A stretch of DNA of 34,860 nt, taken from positions 1 to 34,860 of the forward strand of contig NZ_ML136889.1 in assembly GCF_004009905.1 (NCBI RefSeq), read 5' to 3'. Of this stretch, positions 26,066-33,851 are shown one piece after another. The position numbers and the translations under genes are program-made. Numbering within the stretch: the first letter of the stretch is position 1; the number at the start of each line of letters is the position of its first letter. Under the pieces are notes generated by a model, which made no database searches, had not been told where the DNA came from, and was given only the letters and a program-made list of their open reading frames with translations. This DNA is from Lactobacillus xujianguonis. Its GTDB lineage: Bacteria > Bacillota > Bacilli > Lactobacillales > Lactobacillaceae.

Positions 26066-26719
26066 TTAAACATTCCACTCCTGCATAAACTCTTCTACGA
26101 ATTCACGCATATACTTTGTTCTTCGCTCGGCTTCTTTTTTACCAGCGGGAGTATTCATTAAATCAGCAAGCAAGAACAATTTCTCATAAAAATGATTAAT
26201 TGTCGTTTCTTCATGCTCGCGATACTGATCGTGGCTAACTAATTTTTCTGGTTTAATCTTAGGATCATAGATTAAATTTCCATGCTTACCACCATAAGTA
26301 AAAGCACGTGCAATTCCAATTGCGCCCAGACTCTCAATCCGGTCAGCATCCTGGACATATTGACCGGTTAACGGCAAATGATAGTGGTGTTCAATATTCT
26401 TAGAAAAAGACATGTGCGTAATCGTAAATAAAATATCTTCAACTTCTAAATTAGTAAAGCCCACCGCAGGTAAAAGTTGCTTAATCTTTGCAATTACTTG
26501 TTTAGGATCAGCACAAACTTTTTCATCAATTGTGTCGTGTAAATATCCACCTGCCATAATAATCGCTACGACGCGGCTATCGGCATGAGCAGCCTCATGA
26601 TCGGCCAGATACATTCTGGCAGCTAAATGCGCCACTCTCGCACCATGATAATAATCATGACCGGTCTGCTCATCGGCTAATTGTTCTTGGACAAAAGTAA
26701 TCACTTGGCTTAACTCCAT
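26066..26719 (-). CDS. HD-superfamily phosphohydrolase
   Basis: A 217-aa metal-dependent phosphohydrolase of the YedJ/YpgQ-like group. The HD-domain ligands are His in YYHGARVAHL, the HD pair in GGYLHDTIDEK, and Asp in VQDADRIESLGAIG, which is followed by ARAFTYGG as in the group. Some relatives act on nucleotides; the substrate here is unknown. ATG follows AAGGGG. It begins 25 bases after tRNA-Thr with no clear separate promoter, so it is probably expressed by read-through from the tRNA. Confidence 0.87.
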   Translation of the reverse strand: MELSQVITFVQEQLADEQTGHDYYHGARVAHLAARMYLADHEAAHADSRVVAIIMAGGYLHDTIDEKVCADPKQVIAKIKQLLPAVGFTNLEVEDILFTITHMSFSKNIEHHYHLPLTGQYVQDADRIESLGAIGIARAFTYGGKHGNLIYDPKIKPEKLVSHDQYREHEETTINHFYEKLFLLADLMNTPAGKKEAERRTKYMREFVEEFMQEWNV

Positions 26720-26744
26720 GTCTTTTCCCCTTTCTAACTAAAAA

Positions 26745-26817
26745 AGCTGCTTCTCAGATTTGAACTGAGGCCCTCCTCCTTACCACGGCGGTGCTCTACC
26801 TCCTGAGCTAAAGCAGC
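26745..26817 (-). tRNA. tRNA-Thr, anticodon GGT
   Basis: A 73-nt cloverleaf: acceptor GCTGCTT/AAGCAGC, D arm with AGGAGGTAGAGC, anticodon loop GTGGTAA (anticodon GGT, reads ACC/ACT), T arm CTCAG-TTCAAAT-CTGAG. The anticodon stem CCGCC/GGAGG has a G29-A41 mismatch. CCA is not encoded; a TTTTTT run follows the 3' end. Confidence 0.88.
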
Positions 26818-26823
26818 GTCTTT

Positions 26824-26829
26824 ATTGTA
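26824..26829 (-). promoter_or_regulatory. -10 element of tRNA-Thr, abutting a terminator
   Basis: TACAAT on the minus strand, six bases before the mature tRNA 5' end. The only room for a -35 is inside the terminator hairpin of the preceding gene (TTGAAT lies there but with a 14-base spacer). Confidence 0.55.
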
Positions 26830-26831
26830 AC

Positions 26832-26862
26832 AAAAAAGCAGGCATTCAACTAGAATACCTGC
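26832..26862 (-). terminator. Terminator of the SLAP-domain gene
   Basis: The stem GCAGGTATTC/GAATGCCTGC (one wobble) with loop TAGTT, followed by TTTTTT on the minus strand. Confidence 0.88.
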
Positions 26863-26901
26863 TCTTTCTTTGGTTAAAATCGTAAGCTTGAAGATTAGAA
26901 A

Positions 26902-27255
26902 CTAGTTTTGAGCAACATCCTTAGTGTTCAACCATTTCTTAGCAGCAACCTTAACGATCTTCTTACCGTTAACCTTCTTAACTGCCTTAGCAGTAAATTC
27001 TGAACCCATTTTAACTGTCTTATTAGTCTTCTTTGCATTCTTGTTGTAAACGGCAACGGTTTGCTTCTTAGTGTCCTTTACAACAACCATAATCTTTTGT
27101 CCCTTCTTAATAGAAGAATCAGTTGGCATAATTTCTGCTGAACCTAAAGGTGCAGCAACCGTTTCAGCTTGAACAACTGGAGCACTCATTCCTGCCAAAC
27201 TAACAACAAATGCTAAACTTGAAACGACTTTGATTAAACCTTTAACTTGTAACAT
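26902..27255 (-). CDS. Small secreted SLAP-domain protein
   Basis: 117 aa: a signal peptide (GLIKVVSSLAFVVSLAGMS, probable cleavage after VVQA, about residue 30), a short linker, and a single surface-layer-associated (SLAP, PF03217-like) module. That module is marked by VAVYNKNAKKTNKTVKMG, KAVKKVNGKKIVKVA and a final KKWLNTKDV. In lactobacilli such modules bind S-layer proteins to wall polymers. Here the module is nearly the whole mature protein, with no enzymatic domain. The mature part is very Lys-rich. It has its own promoter (TTGCAT-16-TATAAT) and terminator. Role beyond wall binding unknown. Confidence 0.82.
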   Translation of the reverse strand: MLQVKGLIKVVSSLAFVVSLAGMSAPVVQAETVAAPLGSAEIMPTDSSIKKGQKIMVVVKDTKKQTVAVYNKNAKKTNKTVKMGSEFTAKAVKKVNGKKIVKVAAKKWLNTKDVAQN

Positions 27256-27303
27256 TTTTAAGACCTACGATTCTATATCACTTATTTATCTCTTTACATC
27301 TTT

Positions 27304-27331
27304 ATTATATAACTTCTGTTATTAAATGCAA
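27304..27331 (-). promoter_or_regulatory. Promoter of the SLAP-domain gene
   Basis: TTGCAT (27326-27331), 16-base spacer, TATAAT (27304-27309) on the minus strand. Confidence 0.75.
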
Positions 27332-27345
27332 GTTTTTTTAGAAAA

Positions 27346-27382
27346 ATAAAAAGTACTGTATTTCTTACAGACACAGTACTTT
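27346..27382 (-). terminator. Terminator of tyrS
   Basis: AAAGTACTGTGT pairs with AATACAGTACTTTT, then further T-rich sequence on the minus strand. Confidence 0.83.
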
Positions 27383-27432
27383 CAACAGCTTTAATAGTAA
27401 AAATAAAATAAATATTTTTGGACTATTTTTTG

Positions 27433-28695
27433 TTATTTAATTCTGACTAAAGTGTACTTTCTCTTACCTTTACGAACAATGACGAACTTACCATCAAAGG
27501 CAGTTGAAGGATCTACTTCAAAGTCAAGACTTTGTTCACGGTCACCGTTAACGTAGATGGCACCATTCTTAACATCTTCACGCGCTTGACGCTTAGAAGG
27601 TTCAATCTTGGTATCAACTAAGAAATCAACAATATTCTTTTGTTCATTAGCAGCTTCAGCACTTGGAGCTGACTTCAAGCCTTGTTCAATTTGCTTAACT
27701 GACAAGTCCTTAATATTGCCTGAGAATAAAGCATCAGTAATCATTTGAGCTTCCTTAAGGCCAGCTTCACCATGAACAAACTTAGTAACTTCTTCAGCTA
27801 AACGCTTTTGTGCAGCGCGCTTCCAAGGTTCCTTTTCAGTCTTTTCAGCCAGGTCTTCGATTTCTTCACGGCTAAGGAAAGTAAAGTACTTAAGGTACTT
27901 AACCACATCGCGGTCATCTTGGTTAATCCAGAATTGGTAGAATTCGTAAGGACTTGTCTTTTCAGGATCAAGCCAAACAGCACCACCAGCTGACTTACCA
28001 AACTTAGTACCATCAGCCTTAAGCATCAATGGAATAGTTAAACCAAAGGCTGGACGATCTGCACCTTCAAGCTTGTGGATCAAGTCAATTCCGGCAGTGA
28101 TGTTACCCCATTGGTCACTACCACCGATTTGAAGTTGAACGCCGTCATCCTTGTTCAAGTGGTAGAAGTCAATGGCTTGCAAAATTTGATAAGTAAATTC
28201 AGTAAATGAAATTCCGTTTTCAAGTCGGCTAGCAACAACGTCCTTGTTAATCATGTTGTTAACTTGGAAGAACTTACCATAGTCACGCAAAAAATCAATC
28301 AAGTTAAGTTTACCAAGCCATTCAGCGTTGTTTCTAATTTCAAAGTTTTCCGTACCAAACAATTTCTTCATTTGGTTAGTTAAGCATTCTTCATTATGCT
28401 TAACTTGTTCTGCAGTTTGCAAAGTACGTTCAGTCTTACGGCCAGATGGGTCACCGATAGCACCAGTACCACCACCAATTAAAATTACTGGGTGGTAGCC
28501 TGCCATTTGAAATCTCTTCAAGATCATGAATGGAATCAAGTGACCGATATGAAGCGAGTCACCAGTTGGGTCAGTCCCACAGTAAAGGGCCAAATCATCG
28601 TGTTCTGCTAAGTACTTACGTAAGCCTTCTTCGTCAGTTTCTTGGTTAATGGCGCCACGCCACTTCAAGTTTTCTAAGATATCAAACTTTGCCAT
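27433..28695 (-). CDS. tyrS: Tyrosyl-tRNA synthetase
   Basis: It charges tRNA-Tyr. The protein is 420 aa: the class I catalytic core with GDSLHIGHLIPF (HIGH) and the KFGKS form of the second signature in DGTKFGKSAGG, and a C-terminal S4-like RNA-binding domain (KNGAIYVNGD region). ATG 28695 has GGAGG upstream; the frame open to 28773 runs through the T-box terminator and is not translated as such. Expression is controlled by the tRNA-Tyr T-box in the leader. Confidence 0.97.
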   Translation of the reverse strand: MAKFDILENLKWRGAINQETDEEGLRKYLAEHDDLALYCGTDPTGDSLHIGHLIPFMILKRFQMAGYHPVILIGGGTGAIGDPSGRKTERTLQTAEQVKHNEECLTNQMKKLFGTENFEIRNNAEWLGKLNLIDFLRDYGKFFQVNNMINKDVVASRLENGISFTEFTYQILQAIDFYHLNKDDGVQLQIGGSDQWGNITAGIDLIHKLEGADRPAFGLTIPLMLKADGTKFGKSAGGAVWLDPEKTSPYEFYQFWINQDDRDVVKYLKYFTFLSREEIEDLAEKTEKEPWKRAAQKRLAEEVTKFVHGEAGLKEAQMITDALFSGNIKDLSVKQIEQGLKSAPSAEAANEQKNIVDFLVDTKIEPSKRQAREDVKNGAIYVNGDREQSLDFEVDPSTAFDGKFVIVRKGKRKYTLVRIK

Positions 28696-28711
28696 ATTTT
28701 TTTCCTCCAAT

Positions 28712-28744
28712 AAAAAACGCCCCTTGGTAAAAACCAAGGGACGA
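28712..28744 (-). terminator. T-box-controlled terminator of tyrS leader
   Basis: The stem CGTCCCTTGGT / ACCAAGGGGCG followed by TTTTTT on the minus strand, just before the tyrS ribosome site. The T-box sequence upstream provides the competing antiterminator. Confidence 0.9.
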
Positions 28745-28912
28745 CTAAAAATCATCATTAGCCGTGGTACCACCCACGTTCGCGCAATTGCGCCTTATTA
28801 ACAGCTGTTAAAGAAGCCACCCTATCAGTATTTCGTCAAATTCGGCCTGCCTAGCTCACACCTACCGCTAGTTCTCTGAACGCTGAACCAAATTGCTACT
28901 TCTTCGTTAGTT
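28745..28912 (-). promoter_or_regulatory. T-box riboswitch, Tyr specifier
   Basis: The invariant T-box GGGTGGTACCACGG is at about 28763-28776 on the minus strand. Stem I carries GAAATACTGATAGGG, placing codon TAC (28830-28828) in the specifier position, and Tyr matches the downstream gene. An AG-bulge/AGGTGTGAG apical region lies upstream. Uncharged tRNA-Tyr would pair with the specifier and the T-box bulge, favouring antitermination. Confidence 0.92.
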
Positions 28913-28915
28913 ATG

Positions 28916-28944
28916 ATCTTAACGAGAAATTGCTATTTAGTCAA
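28916..28944 (-). promoter_or_regulatory. Promoter of the T-box/tyrS transcript
   Basis: TTGACT (28939-28944), 17 bases, TAAGAT (28916-28921) on the minus strand. Confidence 0.78.
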
Positions 28945-28953
28945 CAGCTTTCA

Positions 28954-28990
28954 TTAGAAAAGATCGAACTTTGCGTTCGATCTTTTCTAA
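28954..28990 (-). terminator. Terminator of the envelope operon
   Basis: A perfect 16-bp arm pair (TTAGAAAAGATCGAAC and its complement, loop TTTGC region) directly after the stop of the 995-aa gene. The inner GATCGAAC stem followed by TTTTCTAA can act as terminator. Confidence 0.8.
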
Positions 28991-31978
28991 TTAGTTATTA
29001 GTGTAGAAGCCCTTAGCCTTTAAGCCGTAAGCATCCCCAGCAGTCATATCATATTGAATTGTCTCGTAATCATTAAGCAGAGCTTGTTGTTCATTATTCA
29101 AACTCTTAGGATCAACCTTTTGACCCTTTTGATTAATCAATTCAAAGCCCTTATCACCTTCAAAGTTGATGGTGATTGCTGGTAACTTCTTCTGTACTTC
29201 AGTTAACAATGCTTGGTAAGGAGTAACCTTACTATTAGTTTGTTCAAGCATCAAAGCAATGAAGTCACTAGTGTTAACGTAGTTGGTCTTCTTACGCAAC
29301 TTCGTCTTTGCACCGTGTTCACGGGCATACTTGTTGGAGTAAATGAAGTAACGGGTTGAGTGCATTTGAACTGGGTATTGAGCAGTGTAACTTTGTGACA
29401 AGATACTTGGGTAGTGGTCACCATAGAAGACAATCGTAATTGGCTTCTTGATCTTATCAATTTGCCCAATAAATTGCTTAACTGCCTTGTCAGTGTATTG
29501 CACACCCTTGACGTAAGTTGCCATTTGTTGCTTGACAGCACCACCCTTGAACAAATCACCTGAGATCTTGCCCATGTATTCGTTCTTTGGATACCAGTTG
29601 TTGTAAGGCATGTGGTTTTGAATTGAAATTAAGTTAATGAATTGACCACCCTTTTGGGAGTTGATCTGCTTCAAACCATTAGCATAAGCAGTGAAGTCTG
29701 AGTTGTATGATGAACTACCTAACTTCTTTTGATCAATAATCTTGTACTTAGAACCAACGTAAACAAACTTATTAAACTTAAAGCGTTTGTAATCTTCAAC
29801 TCTTGAGTAGTATGAACCGATGAATGGGTGAACAGCTGACTTATAGTCGAAGTCCATTCCGATGGTTGGGTAATACTTGTAACGAGGAACAACTTGAACA
29901 TAAGGAGTTAAGGTTGATCTAAACATCCCCATGTTAAGACCCGTCAAAGTTTCCCATTCCATGTTAGCTGTACCACCACCGTAACCGGCACTAAGCATAC
30001 TACCATAAGTAGCACGCTTCTTCATTGATTGAATAAACTTCACTGGATTTGGTGCAGAAGAATCAATCTTAATGGTTGGGAAAGTATATGGATCAACAAA
30101 ACTTTCACTTAGGTTAAAGACCACGGTTTGATCCTTCAAAGTATTCTTGCGTGACTTGTTAATCTCATCCGCAATCTTTTGATATTTTGCATTCAAATGA
30201 TCAATAGTGCTCTTAGAGTAATTACTTGGCTTGTTCATAATCTGCAAGTCAATGTAATTCAAGAAGTTCAAAATTGGCCCATTAATCTGAATATCACGTT
30301 CAGGGTTTCTAAATGATTGCTTGTTATCGAAACCACGGTTAATGTGGTAAATTACTCCACCATCATGGTTGAAGCGAATTGGGGTTAAGAATAAGAGTAA
30401 ACTTAATAAAGCCCAAATTCCCCGGTGCCGCCAAGAACTCTTCTTCTTAATTGGGAACTTAATTTCCAAGAAGACATCAAGGGCAATCACAATTATCAAG
30501 GCAATTCCTACAACAATCAATAAACTTTGCCCAATCATTGGGATCAAAGTCTTCATGTTGGTAGCTTCGCTTAATTCACTTGGATAAATTGGTTCCCCAC
30601 GTAAGTTAAGCTTAACCTTGTTGGCAACCGCCCAACCAATGGTGATTACCGTTACCAAGACATTAGAAGTCCAGTAACGCGTAGTCACAAAGTAGAAAAT
30701 CGTGAACATGGCGTCCAGGAAGATCGTTGTCAAAATAATGGCAAAGAATCTCGTCCCGAGCAAGAAAATGACTGCATTAATGTCCGTGGCAGTTGTAATT
30801 TGAATCCGCAATTCATCTGATTCAATTAAGAATGAAATGAAGCTGACAATGTAGAACCAACCCCAAGTCATTAATTGAATCCGGTGCTCGTATGCCCAAC
30901 TTAAGAATTTAGCCCAAGTATCTTCAACTAATTGTGCTAAATTATCACGCTTACTTGCAAAGAGCATTGCCCGGCGCAGCGGTTTAATTCTAAACAAGTA
31001 CTTGTTGTAAAGCTTACCTAAAAGTAAGACCACAATCATCATGATGATGACCATCAAGAACTTGTTGAAACCAGCACTAGCAGTGAAGCGGAAAGACTTC
31101 ATAAATGAGCCCGAAACTGGTGCTTCCATTAGCACAATTACAGGAATGAAGTAACGCATTTCCCGACTAGTGTAAGCTGCAATAACTTTTCTAAAAATCA
31201 AGAAGATGGCAATCACCATCAAAGCCATAAACGGTGAACTTGGATTGTTGAGGAAGAAACGGTTCCAAGAATCAAGTCCGCCGCTACGACCAGAAAGTAA
31301 TTGATACCAGTAAACACCGTTAAAGCCTGGTACCCCAATAAAGACAACTAGGAAGGAAACAAATCCACCTAAAAGTGTCCATTTAAAGGCTTTGCTACTA
31401 ATCTTGGTATTGGCTAGGAACATCCCCCAAGCGAAATACAAAATTAAGTACACACCATAGATTGAATATTTGAAGTCCATGGTACCAGCACTAGTAGCAA
31501 AACCAACTACTGTCAGTAAACTTAAAATTAACAGATTTTGCTTAGTGGTAATCTTGTGTTGCAAATCATACAAGTATGGTTGCACCAGAAAACTGAAAAT
31601 AATTCCGGCTAAAGTTACTGAAGTACTAGTTAAGATTGGGAAGAATACTCCCCATAACCGCCACATATTGAAACGGCCAGGTAATCTAAAGAAGTAAACT
31701 AGATAAAACAGTATCAAAGTAACAACTGCTAGAATCCAGAAGCGTAAGCCTTCCATTGGATGAACTTTTCGCTTACTGTAAACCGCACCGAAGACCATCG
31801 GAATGAAAATCATCGTCGCGTTACTTGCCATGATGGAAACAAATCTTAATAAACTTCCAAGTGGAAAACGACTAAGCGTCCCACCGAATTGATAGATCTG
31901 TACCAACATGAAGAAAGTAGCAGCAAGTAGGCAAATAATCTGCCAAACTGTCAAAGATTTCTTTTTGCTTTCTTTCAT
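28991..31978 (-). CDS. Large membrane fusion: N-terminal multispan module plus LTA-synthase-like phosphoglycerol transferase
   Basis: 995 aa. Residues about 1-340 form roughly ten spans resembling membrane acyltransferase-3 proteins, though the usual early catalytic His is not seen. Residues about 365-530 are a second set of about five spans as in LtaS. From about 610 follows an external alkaline-phosphatase/sulfatase-fold domain with an LtaS-like active site: Glu625 in NLSESF, nucleophile Thr670 in GGGTANMEWETLTG, NHMPY, and Asp854-His855 in FYGDHYP. Such enzymes move glycerol-phosphate units from phosphatidylglycerol to a lipoteichoic acid or glycolipid. It is twice the length of LtaS. It is the third gene after the LCP protein and plsY-like gene, 43 bp downstream. 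Exact product and the role of the N-terminal module are unknown. The ATG has a weak ribosome site. Confidence 0.83.
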   Translation of the reverse strand: MKESKKKSLTVWQIICLLAATFFMLVQIYQFGGTLSRFPLGSLLRFVSIMASNATMIFIPMVFGAVYSKRKVHPMEGLRFWILAVVTLILFYLVYFFRLPGRFNMWRLWGVFFPILTSTSVTLAGIIFSFLVQPYLYDLQHKITTKQNLLILSLLTVVGFATSAGTMDFKYSIYGVYLILYFAWGMFLANTKISSKAFKWTLLGGFVSFLVVFIGVPGFNGVYWYQLLSGRSGGLDSWNRFFLNNPSSPFMALMVIAIFLIFRKVIAAYTSREMRYFIPVIVLMEAPVSGSFMKSFRFTASAGFNKFLMVIIMMIVVLLLGKLYNKYLFRIKPLRRAMLFASKRDNLAQLVEDTWAKFLSWAYEHRIQLMTWGWFYIVSFISFLIESDELRIQITTATDINAVIFLLGTRFFAIILTTIFLDAMFTIFYFVTTRYWTSNVLVTVITIGWAVANKVKLNLRGEPIYPSELSEATNMKTLIPMIGQSLLIVVGIALIIVIALDVFLEIKFPIKKKSSWRHRGIWALLSLLLFLTPIRFNHDGGVIYHINRGFDNKQSFRNPERDIQINGPILNFLNYIDLQIMNKPSNYSKSTIDHLNAKYQKIADEINKSRKNTLKDQTVVFNLSESFVDPYTFPTIKIDSSAPNPVKFIQSMKKRATYGSMLSAGYGGGTANMEWETLTGLNMGMFRSTLTPYVQVVPRYKYYPTIGMDFDYKSAVHPFIGSYYSRVEDYKRFKFNKFVYVGSKYKIIDQKKLGSSSYNSDFTAYANGLKQINSQKGGQFINLISIQNHMPYNNWYPKNEYMGKISGDLFKGGAVKQQMATYVKGVQYTDKAVKQFIGQIDKIKKPITIVFYGDHYPSILSQSYTAQYPVQMHSTRYFIYSNKYAREHGAKTKLRKKTNYVNTSDFIALMLEQTNSKVTPYQALLTEVQKKLPAITINFEGDKGFELINQKGQKVDPKSLNNEQQALLNDYETIQYDMTAGDAYGLKAKGFYTNN

Positions 31979-32021
31979 TGTTAATCTCGAATCCTCACTA
32001 ATTAGTATTTACAGTTCTCCA

Positions 32022-32639
32022 TTATTGCACTTTTATGCCTAATTTTTTCTTAAGAGAAAGTAAAATATCAACTTTTTTACCTTTTCCTGTAAAGAAATCA
32101 ATAATATCATGCCAAAACTTGATGACCATGATTAACGTGATCACCAAAAAGACAATGCCTGCTTCTCTAGCATGAACAAGTGTATAAAGGCTGAACAGTA
32201 ACATAAAGACCAAAGGCGGAATCGTCAAATTCTGCATAATGGCAGTTAATACCAAAGCAATCAGCAAAGTGATTAACCCCGCCTTCCAGTCATACGTTAC
32301 TGCAACTAAAGCTGACACCGCTACTCCTTTACCACCAGCAAAGTGGTGCCAGATTGGGAAGCAATGTCCTAAAATGAGGCCTAAACCTGCATAAACTAGA
32401 TTAATTTCTCCTGGTAAGGTGAAGTGCACAATTAACAAGGCAATGGCGGTTTTCAATAAATCACCAATGCAAGTTAAAATGCCCCACTTCTTGCCAAAGA
32501 CGGCACCCATATTGGCAGTTCCGGGATTACCAGAACCTACCTTGGTTGGATCAGCCTTCAGCGCTAACCGTCCAACAATCATGGCAAACAAAAAATTGCC
32601 AAAAATATATCCAATTACAATCGCTAAAAATCGCGCCAT
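32022..32639 (-). CDS. PlsY-family glycerol-3-phosphate acyltransferase homologue, divergent
   Basis: A 205-aa integral membrane protein of the PlsY family, which transfers acyl groups from acyl-phosphate to glycerol-3-phosphate. Motif 2 (GHCFPIWHHFAGGKGVA) is good and motif 1 is recognisable (GSGNPGTANMGAVFGKK), but the motif 1 Arg (N-x-x-R) is Ala46. Motif 3 (usual form HR.NI.RL..G.E) reads WHDIIDFFTGKGKK. It is therefore probably not the housekeeping PlsY, and may act on another acceptor. The ATG overlaps the upstream LCP stop (TAATG), so the two are coupled. Confidence 0.85.
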   Translation of the reverse strand: MARFLAIVIGYIFGNFLFAMIVGRLALKADPTKVGSGNPGTANMGAVFGKKWGILTCIGDLLKTAIALLIVHFTLPGEINLVYAGLGLILGHCFPIWHHFAGGKGVAVSALVAVTYDWKAGLITLLIALVLTAIMQNLTIPPLVFMLLFSLYTLVHAREAGIVFLVITLIMVIKFWHDIIDFFTGKGKKVDILLSLKKKLGIKVQ

Positions 32640-33748
32640 TAGTTATCACCACTCCCAGCAGAATAATCATCATAAATATGATATTCTTGCACTTTTCCAC
32701 TATCAAACTTGAAACCATTAGAAATGTTCATTTCATTTTGGTAGGTTTCATTATTGCTGAGGGTTTCTGGTGCTAAGCCTAATTCTTTGCGGCAATAGTC
32801 GGAAATTCGTTGTAATTCCTTAGTTGGTTGAATTTGATATGCAGCCTCATTAATCGTAGCTGAGTAACCATGCAAGTAGTCACTCTTTTCATGCTCAGCA
32901 CTATCACGATAGTTAAGAGCAATCTGCTGCAAGGCATTGAATGGCAAGTTAGTCTTCACGTTACCTGACACCGAAGTCAAAATGGAATCAAGATTCGACA
33001 AAGAACTGACTGAAATGGCCTTCTTAATCAAAGTCACAATTACTTGCCGTTGCCGTTCTTGCCGACCATAGTCACCACGCGGATCGTCATAACGCATTCT
33101 TGAATAAGCAAGTGCACCTGCCCCGCCCATGTGCGTTAATTGTCCTTTCTTAAAGACATAACCGCCATATTCAAAACTTAAATTAGGCCGAATATTAATC
33201 CCGCCAACATAACGGATCATCTTCATAATTCCGCCCATGTTGACCATGGCATAGTATTTCAGGGGAACATTTATTAATTTTGAAACAGTGGCCATCGCCA
33301 TCTTGGGTCCGCCGATGTTATAGGCGGCGTTAATTTTTTGAACTTTAAATTCATCTGTACCAATCATCTGCGCCATGGTATCACGCGGAACAGAAACTAG
33401 GCTGTAGCGTTTCTTAGCTGGGTTAACGATGGCAAGAATAATAGTATCAGTATTTCCCCGCTTTTCCTTACGGTTCAAAGCCCCGGTATCAGTCCCTAAC
33501 AGCAAAACGGCGAAGCGCTTCTTACCATTAAATTCACCTTTTTTGATGTGGACTTGAGTTTGAGGGTCATAAGTCTTATCAATGGCATTTTTAGTTTTGA
33601 AATAAACATAGCCGAAATAAGCCCCTGCTCCCAAAGCTATTACTACAATTGCAGTAATCACCCAGGCTAAAACATGATATTTTTTGTTATAATCTTTGGC
33701 GTGTAGTTGAACGCGGCTCTGTGCCGGTTTATTTTCGTTATTTTTCAT
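32639..33748 (-). CDS. LytR-CpsA-Psr (LCP) family wall-polymer ligase
   Basis: 369 aa. It has a short cytoplasmic basic tail, one span (VLAWVITAIVVIALGAGAYFGYVYF, about 28-52), and an extracellular LCP domain. LCP residues seen: LLLGTDTG, the Arg/Asp pair in RGNTDTIILA, SVPRDT, the GGI...GGINI region, and YSRMRYDDPRGDYGRQERQ. LCP enzymes attach undecaprenyl-pyrophosphate-linked teichoic acids or polysaccharides to peptidoglycan. It is the first gene of the operon with the PlsY-like protein and the phosphoglycerol-transferase fusion, which supports an envelope-polymer role. Confidence 0.9.
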   Translation of the reverse strand: MKNNENKPAQSRVQLHAKDYNKKYHVLAWVITAIVVIALGAGAYFGYVYFKTKNAIDKTYDPQTQVHIKKGEFNGKKRFAVLLLGTDTGALNRKEKRGNTDTIILAIVNPAKKRYSLVSVPRDTMAQMIGTDEFKVQKINAAYNIGGPKMAMATVSKLINVPLKYYAMVNMGGIMKMIRYVGGINIRPNLSFEYGGYVFKKGQLTHMGGAGALAYSRMRYDDPRGDYGRQERQRQVIVTLIKKAISVSSLSNLDSILTSVSGNVKTNLPFNALQQIALNYRDSAEHEKSDYLHGYSATINEAAYQIQPTKELQRISDYCRKELGLAPETLSNNETYQNEMNISNGFKFDSGKVQEYHIYDDYSAGSGDN

Positions 33749-33788
33749 CTCATTTACTACCTACATTTTGTTAATCAACAATGAATGT

Positions 33789-33794
33789 ATTATA
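33789..33794 (-). promoter_or_regulatory. -10 element of the LCP-plsY-fusion operon
   Basis: TATAAT preceded by TGA (extended -10) on the minus strand. A -35 at 17 bases would be CCGACA, within the loop of the preceding gene's terminator. Confidence 0.65.
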
Positions 33795-33796
33795 TC

Positions 33797-33823
33797 AAAA
33801 AAAGCAGGCCTTGTCGGACTGCT
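33797..33823 (-). terminator. Terminator of the mutarotase-like gene
   Basis: AGCAGTCC-loop-GGCCTGCT stem (one mismatch) followed by TTTTTTT on the minus strand. Confidence 0.8.
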
Positions 33824-33851
33824 CTTTCTATCTTATTAAAATCATTACCTC

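Noticed and set aside
30369..32776. Plus-strand open frames opposite the fusion and plsY-like genes
   Set aside because: They are shadows of strongly supported minus-strand genes, with no ribosome sites and no recognisable domains.
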